Below are positions 45,139 through 54,490 of a DNA stretch of 64,000 bases, piece by piece. Under the pieces are notes generated by a model. That model was not told the origin of the DNA. It searched no databases and was given only the letters and a program-made list of their open reading frames with translations. Position 1 is the first letter of the stretch. The number at the start of each line of letters is the position of its first letter. The translations under genes and the position numbers were made by a program. Source of the stretch: JBDHWG01 sp046328505 (lineage in GTDB: Bacteria; Chloroflexota; Anaerolineae; Epilineales; JAHCIE01); contig JAXLWL010000003.1 of NCBI GenBank assembly GCA_046328505.1, positions 248,001 to 312,000 on the forward strand, read 5' to 3'.

Positions 45139-46118
45139 ACCGCCTCTTGCAGCGGCGCGGGGATGCTCTCGACACTTTGAGCGATCACCTCGACCGTCTT
45201 TTCAACGTAGGACTCACCGCTCGGCAGCTTCGCCGACCGGCTCATGTAGTCACCGTGTCCCATGTGCTTGAAAGGCCCCATGGGGATAAACGTTATCTTC
45301 TCGGCACGCACGGCCTGGTTCCACGCCGAGTTCCGGAACATCCGCCAGCAGCCGGGATACATCCTGCGGCCCAGGTACTGGATGTTGTCCTTGGAGCCGG
45401 ACAGTTGCCAGACGTGCTCAGCCGCAATGATGCCCGGATCGCTGGTGAGGACGCCGCCGATGGAAACCACCCACACGGGCGCGTGGATGAGGCCGCGCAA
45501 GATAGGCACTGCTCCCACCGCGATCTGGCCGCCGCCGCTCAGGCCGACCAACACCACAGGCTCAGGATCCCCCAACCTATAGCCGTGGCGGACGAGGCTC
45601 AGGGCGATCTGCCGCGCCGTCCCGAAGTTGTACAGCGGTCCATATCGGCCGTCAGCCGACGTGGCAACCTGGAACAGGTTTCGCACAGTTATGACGGCCA
45701 GCAAAGGCATGAGAGGCAAGCGGCGCACGACCTTCGACCAGAAACGGTAGAAGCCGGCGAGCGGCCGGTTCTCGGTGAGTGGGGTGTTCGTGGATGAGTA
45801 CGGGAAGATGTCGCGGATGAGAATGGCGCCCGGCAGCCGAGCGTCGAGCGCGTCGAGGAACTGCGTCTCCTTCTCCGTGAGGTAGTTCGGGTCGGACGTG
45901 CCAATGCCTGACAGGTACACGATGTAATAACGCGGAATCTCACCGTGGGTGGGGTCTGGATCCAATGGGGCCGTCGGCATCTCCGCCGGCCCCTGGACGT
46001 CTGAGTCCCACCCTGCCCACCAGCTCAGAGTCTCCAGCGGCGCGATAATGCCGGCGGCCACGACAAGAATCAGAATCACGATGAGGATGAAGAGGACATC
46101 GCCCACAATGGTGCCCAT
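45135..46118 (-). CDS. Membrane-anchored alpha/beta-fold hydrolase-like protein
   Basis: 327 residues. One N-terminal membrane segment (about 7-29), then a soluble domain. VLVGLSGGGQIAVG carries a nucleophile elbow of the form GxSxG, with YYIVYLSGIGTSDP as an early strand and FKHMGHGDYM as a possible histidine region. The general fold is alpha/beta hydrolase but the substrate is unknown. First gene of the four-gene operon. Confidence 0.65.
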   Translation of the reverse strand: MGTIVGDVLFILIVILILVVAAGIIAPLETLSWWAGWDSDVQGPAEMPTAPLDPDPTHGEIPRYYIVYLSGIGTSDPNYLTEKETQFLDALDARLPGAILIRDIFPYSSTNTPLTENRPLAGFYRFWSKVVRRLPLMPLLAVITVRNLFQVATSADGRYGPLYNFGTARQIALSLVRHGYRLGDPEPVVLVGLSGGGQIAVGAVPILRGLIHAPVWVVSIGGVLTSDPGIIAAEHVWQLSGSKDNIQYLGRRMYPGCWRMFRNSAWNQAVRAEKITFIPMGPFKHMGHGDYMSRSAKLPSGESYVEKTVEVIAQSVESIPAPLQEAV

Positions 46119-46353
46119 GGAACCTCAGCCTCCGCAACAAAGCCGCCTGACGCAGTCCGCGAGCGCATACGGTGCATTGTATCACGGCCTCCGCTCATTC
46201 GCCAACCCGCCCGATTAACATTCTTCTTACACTACGTTGACACGCGGCTAACGAACCGATTGTATAAAGATGAACATAGACTCTCGTGAGGCGCGCAAAA
46301 GTTAAGGATATTGAAAACGCCACTTCAAAAACATGAATTATTAATTACATGAT
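46119..46353. other. AT-richer divergent intergenic region
   Basis: The gap between the envelope operon and the FTR1 genes is clearly lower in GC than the rest of the window, especially 46215-46353. It contains a TTGACA (46235) with TATAAA 20 bases later, which is too far apart for a good promoter. No small gene with a ribosome-binding site was seen. The usable signals are the palindrome and promoter at 46354-46401. Confidence 0.5.
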
Positions 46354-46401
46354 TGGAGCATGCTCCAGGCCATTGACATGCGTTTTTGCTGCCGCTAGAA
46401 T
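46354..46401 (+). promoter_or_regulatory. FTR1 promoter with operator-like palindrome
   Basis: A perfect 14-bp palindrome TGGAGCATGCTCCA (46354-46367) ends five bases before the -35 TTGACA (46373-46378), which is followed by exactly 17 bases and the -10 TAGAAT (46396-46401). The promoter is near consensus and the FTR1 start codon is at 46454. The palindrome is not the E. coli Fur box or the DtxR/IdeR consensus. Confidence 0.65.
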
Positions 46402-46453
46402 GGTACAACGGTAGACCGCCAGCCAAGCTGGCCGTGAAAGGAATCTCTAGCCC

Positions 46454-48316
46454 GTGACTGCATGTTCTCATTGCCGCATTCTCGCTCGCGCGACCACCTT
46501 CTTGACCCTTCTGGCTCTGGCGCTCGCCCTGGCGTGGCACGCTTCTCCCGCCTTGGCCGACCCGCCCCCTCTGAGGGACGGCCTCAAGGCGATCACCCAA
46601 CAGATCGACAACATGGTGGACCGGCTCCCACAGGGGAGTTCTGCCTCGGCGCAGGCCGACTACAAGAGCATCCACGATGCGTGGGCGGCGATCGAGGACG
46701 GGGTGAAAGCCCAATCGCCGGACGCCTACGAGAAGATCGAAGACCACCTGCGGGACCTGAAGGCGGCGACTCGCGCCGAGCCGTATAGCGCGGCACGCAT
46801 CGGTGATGCGGCCCACGCGCTCGATGAGAGCATTGACGATCTGCTCGCGGCGCTCCCGGCGGCGGCAGTCGCATCGGGCGCTGCTGCGAGCGCTCCTGGG
46901 GACGCTACGGCGGGCATGGTGGCCCTCAACGACCACATCGAGAAGGCGCTCGACGGTGTCGCCGAAGGCAACCGCGAGGCGGCGCAGGCGGAGTTCCGCG
47001 CCTTCACCAACGGCTGGGCCGGCGTCGAGGACGGCGTTCGCGCTGCCTCCCAAACAAGCTACCTGGCTATCGAAGACGCGATGGGCGATGCGCGCGCCGC
47101 GTTCGCCACGCAGCCGTTCGACGCGGCCAGAGTCAAGGTGGCGCTTCAAGCGCTCGAGACCCAGAATGAGGCGTTTATCGGCGGCCGCTCGGCCGGCCAG
47201 GGCGTGACGGCGTCGGCCGTCGGCGCGGAGGCCGGCGTAGCGGGCCTGGTTGCCACGCTGGATACGGCCATCGCCCAGGCGCGCAGCGGCGACGCGGCGG
47301 CATCGGCGGCAACTCTCGCCGAGTTCAAGCGCGCGTGGCCCGTTGTCGAAACATCGGTTGCCGCGCGCTCGCCCTCCGTCTACGCCTCAACTGAAGACGC
47401 GATGGCCCGCGCCTATGGCCTGCTGGAATCGTCGCCGCCCTCGACCAACGAAGCGCTGTCCGTCATGGTAGCCATGCGCGGTGATCTCGCTCCGCTCGCG
47501 TCCACGACACAGTACGGCGTATTCGACGCGGCCATCATCATGCTACGCGAGGGCCTCGAGGCGCTGTTGGTCATGGCCGCTCTGCTGGCTTTCCTGAACA
47601 AATCGGGCAACGGCGGAAAGAGCAACTGGATCTGGCTCGGCGGCGCGGTCGGCATCGCGGCGAGCATCGTGACGGCGGTTATTGTGCAGCAGATTTTCGC
47701 CGGCCCCCTGGCGGGTGCGAACCGCGAGGTCATCGAGGGCGTGGTCGGGCTGGTAGCGGCCGGTCTGCTGGTCTACGTGAGCTACTGGATGCACCGCAAG
47801 TCGCAGATTGGCGCGTGGCAGCACTACATCCGCGCGAAGAGCAGCTCGGCGCTGGCGCGCAATAGCCTGCTCGGGCTGGCCCTCATCGCCTTTCTTGCCG
47901 TCTACCGCGAAGGCGCCGAGACGGTCATCTTCTACATGGGCGTCGCGCCATCCATCAGCCTGAACGACCTGCTCATGGGTGTAGCCGTCGGCGTGGCCGT
48001 GCTCGTCGTCCTGGGCATCCTGATGCTGCGCTTCGGGCTGCGCATCCCGCTGCGGCCATTCTTCCTGGTGACGAGCATCCTGCTGTACTACATGGCGTTC
48101 AAGTTCGTCGGCATGGGTCTGCACTCCCTCCAGGTCGCCGGCGTCATCCCCGCGACCTCGCTCCCGTATCTGCCGACACTAGGCCCGCTCGGCGTCTTCC
48201 CAACCATCGAGACCAGCGTCGTGCAACTCGTCCTGCTCGCCCTGACCGTCGCCGTGGTCGTCTTCCTCTGGCTGCGCCAGCGCCACCAAGGGCCTCTGCG
48301 CGCCTCGCAGGTATAA
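46454..48316 (+). CDS. FTR1-family iron permease with triple-repeat extracytoplasmic domain
   Basis: 620 residues, GTG start, with a signal peptide (about 12-35). Residues 41-348 hold three homologous repeats of about 90-100 residues, each with a W-x-x-(I/V)-E and a later Y-x-x-x-E-D pattern (AWAAIEDGV/YEKIEDHL, GWAGVEDGV/YLAIEDAM, AWPVVETSV/YASTEDAM). Residues 355-610 are an FTR1 permease with REGLE (365-369) and REGAE (485-489), the motifs that carry ferric iron. Membrane-located iron uptake is the likely role. No EfeO or EfeB gene lies beside it; a second FTR1 gene follows. Confidence 0.85.
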   Translation: MTACSHCRILARATTFLTLLALALALAWHASPALADPPPLRDGLKAITQQIDNMVDRLPQGSSASAQADYKSIHDAWAAIEDGVKAQSPDAYEKIEDHLRDLKAATRAEPYSAARIGDAAHALDESIDDLLAALPAAAVASGAAASAPGDATAGMVALNDHIEKALDGVAEGNREAAQAEFRAFTNGWAGVEDGVRAASQTSYLAIEDAMGDARAAFATQPFDAARVKVALQALETQNEAFIGGRSAGQGVTASAVGAEAGVAGLVATLDTAIAQARSGDAAASAATLAEFKRAWPVVETSVAARSPSVYASTEDAMARAYGLLESSPPSTNEALSVMVAMRGDLAPLASTTQYGVFDAAIIMLREGLEALLVMAALLAFLNKSGNGGKSNWIWLGGAVGIAASIVTAVIVQQIFAGPLAGANREVIEGVVGLVAAGLLVYVSYWMHRKSQIGAWQHYIRAKSSSALARNSLLGLALIAFLAVYREGAETVIFYMGVAPSISLNDLLMGVAVGVAVLVVLGILMLRFGLRIPLRPFFLVTSILLYYMAFKFVGMGLHSLQVAGVIPATSLPYLPTLGPLGVFPTIETSVVQLVLLALTVAVVVFLWLRQRHQGPLRASQV

Positions 48317-48352
48317 CAGCATCGGCCGGTAAAGCCGGTCCTGGAGAAATGC

Positions 48353-49366
48353 GTGAGTACTGAGACACTAACAGCAATTCGAGAACGTCCCTGGCGCCTG
48401 GCGCTTGGCGCGCTGCTGATCATTGGGCTTCTCAGCGTGCTTGCCGCGCTCATCTGGCAGGCCTTCGCGGAGGGCGGCGTTCCGGATCCCACCGCAGGCC
48501 ATCTCAGTCCGACGACAGTCGTCGTGAACACGGGGCTGCTCGTCTTCCGCGAGGGGCTGGAAGCCATCCTGGTGTTGGCGGCTATCACGGCCAGCTTCCT
48601 GGGATCGAATCGCTCCTACCGCCGCCCCGTCGCCGTCGGCGCCGCCCTGGCGCTGCTGGCGAGCGTCGCGACGTGGTTCGTGATGGTCGGCATTATCGAC
48701 GCGATTGACGCGCCGGCGCTCCAGATTCAGGCCGTCACCGGCGTGCTGGCGATTGTCGTTCTTCTGGTTGTCATGAACTGGTTCTTTCACAATGTCTATT
48801 GGACAGGTTGGATCTCACACCACAACCGACGGAAGCGCCAAATACAAACGGACATCGCTATGGGTGTATCGGGCGCGACCTGGGGGTTGATTCTGCTGGG
48901 TTTCACGGCCGTGTACCGCGAGGGTTTCGAAGTCAATCTGTTTCTTCAGAACCTGCGGCTACAGGCTGGCGCCCCGGCCGTGCTCCAGGGGCTGCTCATC
49001 GGACTGGCATTCACGGCAATCATCGGCGCGGTGACCTTCTTGGGACACCATAAGCTGCCCTATAAAAAGATGCTGATTGTCACCGGCGTCCTGCTGGGCG
49101 CCGTCCTCGTGGTGATGGTGGGCGAGAGCGTGCAGGAGTTGCAACTGGCCGGCTGGTTGACCGAGACGCCGGTGCCCCTACCGATCCCTGATTGGTCCGG
49201 CATATGGTTCGCGACGTTCCCGAACGTCGAAGTGCTCAGCGCCCAGGCCCTGGCCGCCCTGCTGGTGCTTGGATCGTACGTGGCCGCCGAGTATTGGCGC
49301 GTCCGGCGACCCAGGCGCCGCGGTGAAGTGGGCGCAATGCGCGCCGAGGAAGCGCCGAAGAGTTAA
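48353..49366 (+). CDS. FTR1-family iron permease (second gene)
   Basis: 337 residues, GTG start with GGAG six bases upstream. Seven predicted membrane segments. REGLE at 66-70 and REGFE at 189-193 are the paired iron-binding motifs. It lacks the long N-terminal domain of its neighbour and its sequence is diverged from the neighbour's permease half, so this is not a fresh duplicate. It starts 36 bases after the first gene in one operon. The pair may form a hetero-oligomeric or alternative permease. Confidence 0.85.
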   Translation: MSTETLTAIRERPWRLALGALLIIGLLSVLAALIWQAFAEGGVPDPTAGHLSPTTVVVNTGLLVFREGLEAILVLAAITASFLGSNRSYRRPVAVGAALALLASVATWFVMVGIIDAIDAPALQIQAVTGVLAIVVLLVVMNWFFHNVYWTGWISHHNRRKRQIQTDIAMGVSGATWGLILLGFTAVYREGFEVNLFLQNLRLQAGAPAVLQGLLIGLAFTAIIGAVTFLGHHKLPYKKMLIVTGVLLGAVLVVMVGESVQELQLAGWLTETPVPLPIPDWSGIWFATFPNVEVLSAQALAALLVLGSYVAAEYWRVRRPRRRGEVGAMRAEEAPKS

Positions 49367-49431
49367 CGCCCCTCGACCGGCTCAAACGACATTCCCCCGT
49401 AGAGCAAATCCCTCGGCTAAAGCAAGAACAT

Positions 49432-49461
49432 CGTGGGGGCAGGCTCGCGCCCGCCCCCACG
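49432..49461. terminator. Hairpin between convergent genes
   Basis: CGTGGGGGC and GCCCCCACG pair across a 12-base loop between the second FTR1 gene and the convergent beta-helix protein gene. No T-run follows on either strand. Confidence 0.5.
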
Positions 49462-49501
49462 CCAAATCTAGCCCCGTCCGTCTCTTGGTAACGGGGACGG
49501 T

Positions 49502-52500
49502 CTATGGTCCAGGATAGAAGTTCTCGTTCGTGATGTGACAGACGCCGGCGCCGCCGGGCGGAATGGTCAGCCGCGCCGTCGGGTTGTAGGTGTTCGGCGG
49601 AACGCTTCCAATATATGCACAGTCCCCGCTGAAGCTCACGCCCGTGGGGCCGGCGCCGCCGCCTAGTTCAGTGATGTCATACGTGCCGGCGACGACGGGC
49701 ACAGTCAGTGTACCCCCAGTCGGCGCCGCAGGTGTTGTCAGCGAAAGGGTAGAACCGGCGCCGCCTTGCTGGCTGACCTTGAGCGGGTAAGTGGCCCCGT
49801 TTGGCCATGTGGACCCCGTCCATTGCTTCGTGATGACGAGGGTCGCTGTAGGGAGCGGCAGAGGGCCGGGCGGCAGGATCGTACCGCCGCTGTCGATCAT
49901 GTACTTCTGGCCAGGCGCGGTCGCGACGATCGCCGGAATCACAGCGTCGGTCGTCGTGCCGTTGATGTCACCGACGAGCTTCAGCTCGTACACCAGGCAC
50001 GGGTTCACGTTCGTGAACTCGAAGTAGCCATCGGTGTTCGTGCGGACCGTCTGGAGGAACGTGCCGCTCTGGTTCGCGGCCGTCGGGGCGAGCCAGAGCG
50101 CGAGGTACTTGCCGGCGCTCGGCTTCGTCGGCGTGCCGCTCCATGCGCCGGCGTTGTTGGTCGGGAAGCCGCCCGAGGCCTCGTAGCCCTCGATCACGCC
50201 AGCCGGCGGGATGAGCGTCACGGTGTAGGGTATCACGGGGACACCTGCGGCTGCGCCGCTCTGGCACGGAACCAGGAACACCTGGTCGATTGGGGGTAGC
50301 GCCGCGGTGTAGCCGTTGAATGCGCTGTAGGGTTCGACTTGGACGCGATACGTGCGACCACTGATAAGCCCTGGGACCACGAACACCCCGTTGACGTAGT
50401 TCCACTCGTACTCGAGGTTATTGGTGTCGTCGAATATATGTGCCGTGCCAAATCCTTCGCTGTACGGCGTTCCGCAAAATACGAAGGAGACATCGACAGG
50501 CGCGCAGGAAGTCGGCACGCCAGGGCACTGCGGAATGTAGCCCTCGAAGTCGAAGCCCGGCGGGATCGGGAAGCCCTCGCTCGCCGCCGTCACGTCGCCA
50601 GCCACGGGAGCCCCACCAGGTACCACGCGCTCCACCTTGACCGCAGCCAGACCCACCACGTTGCGCACGAAGAACACGCAGCCCTGGCTCGGGGCCTTCT
50701 CTGGGGCCTGGCTATCGCAGGGCACAGGCGTGCTGAGGACGTCATGCTCCCAGTACACTGCCGAGATCACGGCCGAGCCCACGAACCCAGGCTGGATCCA
50801 GTTCCAGTTCGCCAGGTTGATGTACTCCACCTGCTTCTCGTTCAGCTTCTCGCACACATAGTCCAACAACCCGTTCTGGTCGTAGACGTACAGCACGAAG
50901 TCCGTGAAGCCCGGCTTCGGCACCAGGTTCTGCACCGCCACGTCCGTCACCATGTTGTACGCGTTGCCGCGCTGCATCAGCGACGGGATACCAATCACGG
51001 CCACGCCACCCTGCAGACCACTCGCGTCTCCCGCGCCGATCTGCCACACATACCCCTGATCCTCCGGGAACAGGTTGTACGCCGTCGCCTGCGTCACCTT
51101 CGTCGGGCTGCTGTAGTTCAGCAGCTCCGCCACCGCCGCGATCGGCACTGCGTTCACGGCCGGGTCACCAGGCGACTCCCACGCCTGGCTCTCGACGCGC
51201 ACCGCGCCGACGTACTGCCCAGGCAGGTTGTTCACCAGCGCCAGCGGGAACTCCGTCTCACCCCGCGGGCAGATCCAGTCCACCAGCGTCGTGATGATGT
51301 CGCCGCTCTGGTCGACGAAGTACACCTTCACCTTCGCCGCCACGATGCTGCTCATGTTCTGAACATGGATCACCGTCGCCCAGCCGTTGGTCTCACGGTA
51401 GATCAGCGGCCCGTAAGCCACCTGCGACCCACCACCACTGCTGAGGCACTGCCCGTTGAACACGTAGCACAGCTCCGCCGCCACGCCCGTGTAGCTCATC
51501 AGAACATCCTGGCCGATCTGGTCGACCACGATGCCCAGCGGCTGCGACGCGCGGATCCACACGCTGCCCGTGAAGCCGGTGCTCACGCACCCCGCCACGT
51601 TGAACTGCGCCGTGTAGCCAGGCGATACCTGCGCCACCGAGCAGATCTGCGCCCGGAGGCAGCTGTCACGATCCTTGAACCACAGCTCGATGCTCGTGCA
51701 CTCCGTGCCGCTGTTCTGGATGTACAGCCAGCTGTTCCACCCGTTGTAGCCAGAGTACACCACCGGCGCGTAGTACGCGAAGCCGCCGAACAGCGGGTCG
51801 TACGCGCCTTCCTGCGCCGAGCCAACACCACTGTACGCGTCCGCCATCACGAACGACGGCGTCGCGTTGCCAGGCATCTTCCGCACAACTTCCACCGCAA
51901 TCGGCTGCCCGTAGAACGGGTTCCATTTGAACGGGAACTGGCCCGGCGTCGACGTCACGCTCGGCCAACCCTCGGGCCACGTCGCCTTGTTCAGCACGTT
52001 CGTCCAGTCCTCGCAGCGCCACCACAGGTTCCCCTGCTGCGGGAACGGGTTGTAGCTGATGGCGATCGCGCTCTTCGCGCTCGCCGGTAGCTGCGAGCTT
52101 GTCCACACCCAGCTCGTTCCAGGCTTCAACAGTCCCGTGCACTCAATCTTGAACGGGTTCTGCGCCTGCGGCTGGCAGAAGCCAGAGTTCTCGGCGAAGA
52201 GCAAGAGAGCAATCTTGGTCCACGTCGAGCCGACGTTCTGGGCCTCGATGGTCCAGTCCACGCCGGTCTTTGTGTTGCCGATGTAGCCGAGCACCGGCAG
52301 CTGGACATAGTTGCCAGGTGTGAGCGTCGGAATGAGCGGCGTCGACCCAACTGCCGTCGATGTCGGCGTGCTCGTCGGCGTCGCGGTTGTGGTCGATGTC
52401 GATGTCGGCGTGCTCGTCGGCGTCGCGGTCGTGGTCGATGTCGATGTCGACGTCGGCGTGCTCGTCGGCGTCGCGGTTGTGGTCGATGTCGATGTCGACG

Positions 52501-54298
52501 TCGGCGTCGATGTCAGTTCGACTAAGGCAACCACCTCGACGCAGGCTGAGAATTCCGAGGTTTCGATGGCCATGATATCGTCTTGCGCCTTCAGCGCAAA
52601 AGAAGAACCGCTCCCTGGCCCAGCCTTCAATTTAGGGTTGTCGAGCAGCGTGGCGGTCGACGTCACGGACTGGCCGGGCAGCGCGGCCGTTAGCCCCGTC
52701 ACATTGATGGTGGCGTCGCCGTTGTCATCCGTCGTCACGATCGTCTGGCCCAGAAAGGTCTTGCCCTCGCCGTACCCCGACGGATCGCACGCTATGTTGG
52801 CGAAGAACTGAATGAGGAAGTCCCGGTCGGGCAGACTATTGAGACTGCCCGTGACGGTCGTCGTGGCGCCATCCGAGACGGCCGTGGCCAGGACCGGGAA
52901 GTTCTGGAGGTTGTTCGGGCCGGTATCGGGGTCCTGGCTGTCGTTGGGCGTGACACCGTCATCGCTCAGGTCGATGCCCAGGCCCGCGTTGTCATAGATG
53001 GAGTTGGTGAGAATGGCGTTGCCAGTGGCCAGACAGGTCACCGAGTTCTTCGTCGTGCTGAGGATGGCGATGCCGTCCTTCGTCGTGCCGCCATTGTTGG
53101 CTATGGTGTTGCCAGCTCCATGACCCGACCGGCTCAGGCCGATGATGTTGTCGGATGAGCCGGTCACATACACGCCATACCCAGCGTTACCTAACGCCGT
53201 TGTCCCATCAGCGCCCACGCCGATCAGGTTGCCCGAGATGAATGTGTTGTGCGTCGCGGCATAGCCCGTCGTATTGGTGACGCCATCGACAATGTTGTCG
53301 CAGTTGCCCTCATTGATCTCGATGCCGTCACCCGTGTTACCGGCGATGACATTGCTCCGAATCTGGTTGTCGGGACCCTGAACGGCGATGCCGGCTCCAG
53401 CGTTCCCCAGCGCGGCAAGGCCCGTCTTGTCCGTGCCGATGTAGTTGTTGGTGATTATGTTACTGCCGCCGCCGCGGCCCGCCGGGGCGTAGCTTGAGTT
53501 GAACGGGTTGCTGTTCTGGTTGATGAGAATGCCGGCGCCGTAGCCCGAGATGATATTGCGGTCGGCGTCGTTGGTACTGCCAATCAGCGTACCGTTGGCG
53601 CCCTCCAGTCGGATAGCCTGGCTGGTGCTGGTGGTAACGTCCGTCAGGCCCGTCGTGTCGGTGCCGAGGAAGTTGCCATAAATGCCAATTCCCGTTGGAG
53701 GGACGACCGGATTGGCGCCGCCGCCGTCTCCGTCAATCTGGATGGCGCGGCGGAAGCGGTTGATGACCAGCCCTTTGACGATGCTGTTGGATGGGTTCTT
53801 GGTGACAACGTTTGGCGCAGTCTGGACGACCTGGAAGAACAGGCCGGTCGAGCCTGTGACATTCACGCCGCTCAGTTCGACGCATAGCGTGCCGTTGAAG
53901 CCGACGGCAGCCGAGTTGGGCGTAGCGCCGCCCTGGGTGTAGCCATCGATCGTCACCTGGTCGGTGATCGTGGGCAACTGGCTCGTCGGCGCGATCGTGG
54001 CAGGACACACCGCCGAACCAGAAGCCTGGATGTCGAACGCGATTGTGTCCGCGCCGGCATTGTTGTTGGCCGCGCAGATGGCCTCGCGGAGGCTCACCAC
54101 GCCATCGGAGCCTGGCAGAGAAGCAATCGTGACATTGGCGCATACCCCGCCGGCGGCATCGATCGTGTCGCTCGTTGTCGTGACTGTGATAGTATTCTGT
54201 GGCGCGGAAGGCGCGGCGGCACTCACGATCGCGCGCATGCCTAACGCGCTCAGCACGAGCAGCAGCGCCGCAACAGCGACAACAGGAATTCGCCTCAT
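49502..54298 (-). CDS. Very large secreted protein: beta-helix, Thr/Ser/Pro linker, repeated domains
   Basis: 1598 residues with a clear signal peptide (1-28). A VVSLREAICAANNNAG segment near 67-82 is the usual entry to right-handed parallel beta-helix proteins; the helix occupies about 150-480 with NxIxxN-type coils. After about 590 a low-complexity linker (about 595-650, repeats of TPTSTSTST) leads to tandem related domains (motif W-x-x-h-h-x-h-Q-N, e.g. GYNGWNSWLYIQN and TNGWATVIHVQN), then beta-rich domains and an ITxELGG-containing C-terminal module. No LPXTG anchor is seen. Likely a surface or matrix protein; ligand unknown. Confidence 0.8.
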   Translation of the reverse strand: MRRIPVVAVAALLLVLSALGMRAIVSAAAPSAPQNTITVTTTSDTIDAAGGVCANVTIASLPGSDGVVSLREAICAANNNAGADTIAFDIQASGSAVCPATIAPTSQLPTITDQVTIDGYTQGGATPNSAAVGFNGTLCVELSGVNVTGSTGLFFQVVQTAPNVVTKNPSNSIVKGLVINRFRRAIQIDGDGGGANPVVPPTGIGIYGNFLGTDTTGLTDVTTSTSQAIRLEGANGTLIGSTNDADRNIISGYGAGILINQNSNPFNSSYAPAGRGGGSNIITNNYIGTDKTGLAALGNAGAGIAVQGPDNQIRSNVIAGNTGDGIEINEGNCDNIVDGVTNTTGYAATHNTFISGNLIGVGADGTTALGNAGYGVYVTGSSDNIIGLSRSGHGAGNTIANNGGTTKDGIAILSTTKNSVTCLATGNAILTNSIYDNAGLGIDLSDDGVTPNDSQDPDTGPNNLQNFPVLATAVSDGATTTVTGSLNSLPDRDFLIQFFANIACDPSGYGEGKTFLGQTIVTTDDNGDATINVTGLTAALPGQSVTSTATLLDNPKLKAGPGSGSSFALKAQDDIMAIETSEFSACVEVVALVELTSTPTSTSTSTTTATPTSTPTSTSTSTTTATPTSTPTSTSTTTATPTSTPTSTAVGSTPLIPTLTPGNYVQLPVLGYIGNTKTGVDWTIEAQNVGSTWTKIALLLFAENSGFCQPQAQNPFKIECTGLLKPGTSWVWTSSQLPASAKSAIAISYNPFPQQGNLWWRCEDWTNVLNKATWPEGWPSVTSTPGQFPFKWNPFYGQPIAVEVVRKMPGNATPSFVMADAYSGVGSAQEGAYDPLFGGFAYYAPVVYSGYNGWNSWLYIQNSGTECTSIELWFKDRDSCLRAQICSVAQVSPGYTAQFNVAGCVSTGFTGSVWIRASQPLGIVVDQIGQDVLMSYTGVAAELCYVFNGQCLSSGGGSQVAYGPLIYRETNGWATVIHVQNMSSIVAAKVKVYFVDQSGDIITTLVDWICPRGETEFPLALVNNLPGQYVGAVRVESQAWESPGDPAVNAVPIAAVAELLNYSSPTKVTQATAYNLFPEDQGYVWQIGAGDASGLQGGVAVIGIPSLMQRGNAYNMVTDVAVQNLVPKPGFTDFVLYVYDQNGLLDYVCEKLNEKQVEYINLANWNWIQPGFVGSAVISAVYWEHDVLSTPVPCDSQAPEKAPSQGCVFFVRNVVGLAAVKVERVVPGGAPVAGDVTAASEGFPIPPGFDFEGYIPQCPGVPTSCAPVDVSFVFCGTPYSEGFGTAHIFDDTNNLEYEWNYVNGVFVVPGLISGRTYRVQVEPYSAFNGYTAALPPIDQVFLVPCQSGAAAGVPVIPYTVTLIPPAGVIEGYEASGGFPTNNAGAWSGTPTKPSAGKYLALWLAPTAANQSGTFLQTVRTNTDGYFEFTNVNPCLVYELKLVGDINGTTTDAVIPAIVATAPGQKYMIDSGGTILPPGPLPLPTATLVITKQWTGSTWPNGATYPLKVSQQGGAGSTLSLTTPAAPTGGTLTVPVVAGTYDITELGGGAGPTGVSFSGDCAYIGSVPPNTYNPTARLTIPPGGAGVCHITNENFYPGP
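52355..52512 (-). repeat. Tandem DNA repeat coding a Thr/Ser/Pro linker
   Basis: Units of about 42-54 bases built from GTCGGCGTGCTCGTCGGCG (plus strand) repeat about three times within the beta-helix gene, encoding the TPTSTPTSTST-type linker. Copy number may vary by slippage. Confidence 0.75.
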
Positions 54299-54490
54299 TG
54301 GTGCCCAACCTTCCTGTGGAATGTATTGCGACGATGTCCACGCCGTAACAGGCGGACCCTCAGTTCCGCCGGCCTCCAGACACCGCGCCCGATAGCTAAG
54401 CCTGCTCCATCTAGATTAACAAACGCGGGATTCGCCACCGGGATATGGTCCGGCGCACCGATTCATTAAAATACGCTTAATTGCCGCGCT

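Noticed and set aside
46235..46270. TTGACA with TATAAA upstream of the FTR1 genes as a second promoter
   Set aside because: Spacing is 20 bases, too long for normal sigma-A recognition.
50339..52090. 583-codon plus-strand open frame opposite the beta-helix gene
   Set aside because: His/Arg-rich antisense product of a gene whose sense product has coherent domains.
52355..52512. Tandem repeats looking like a CRISPR array
   Set aside because: In-frame coding repeat with no spacer-type variation.
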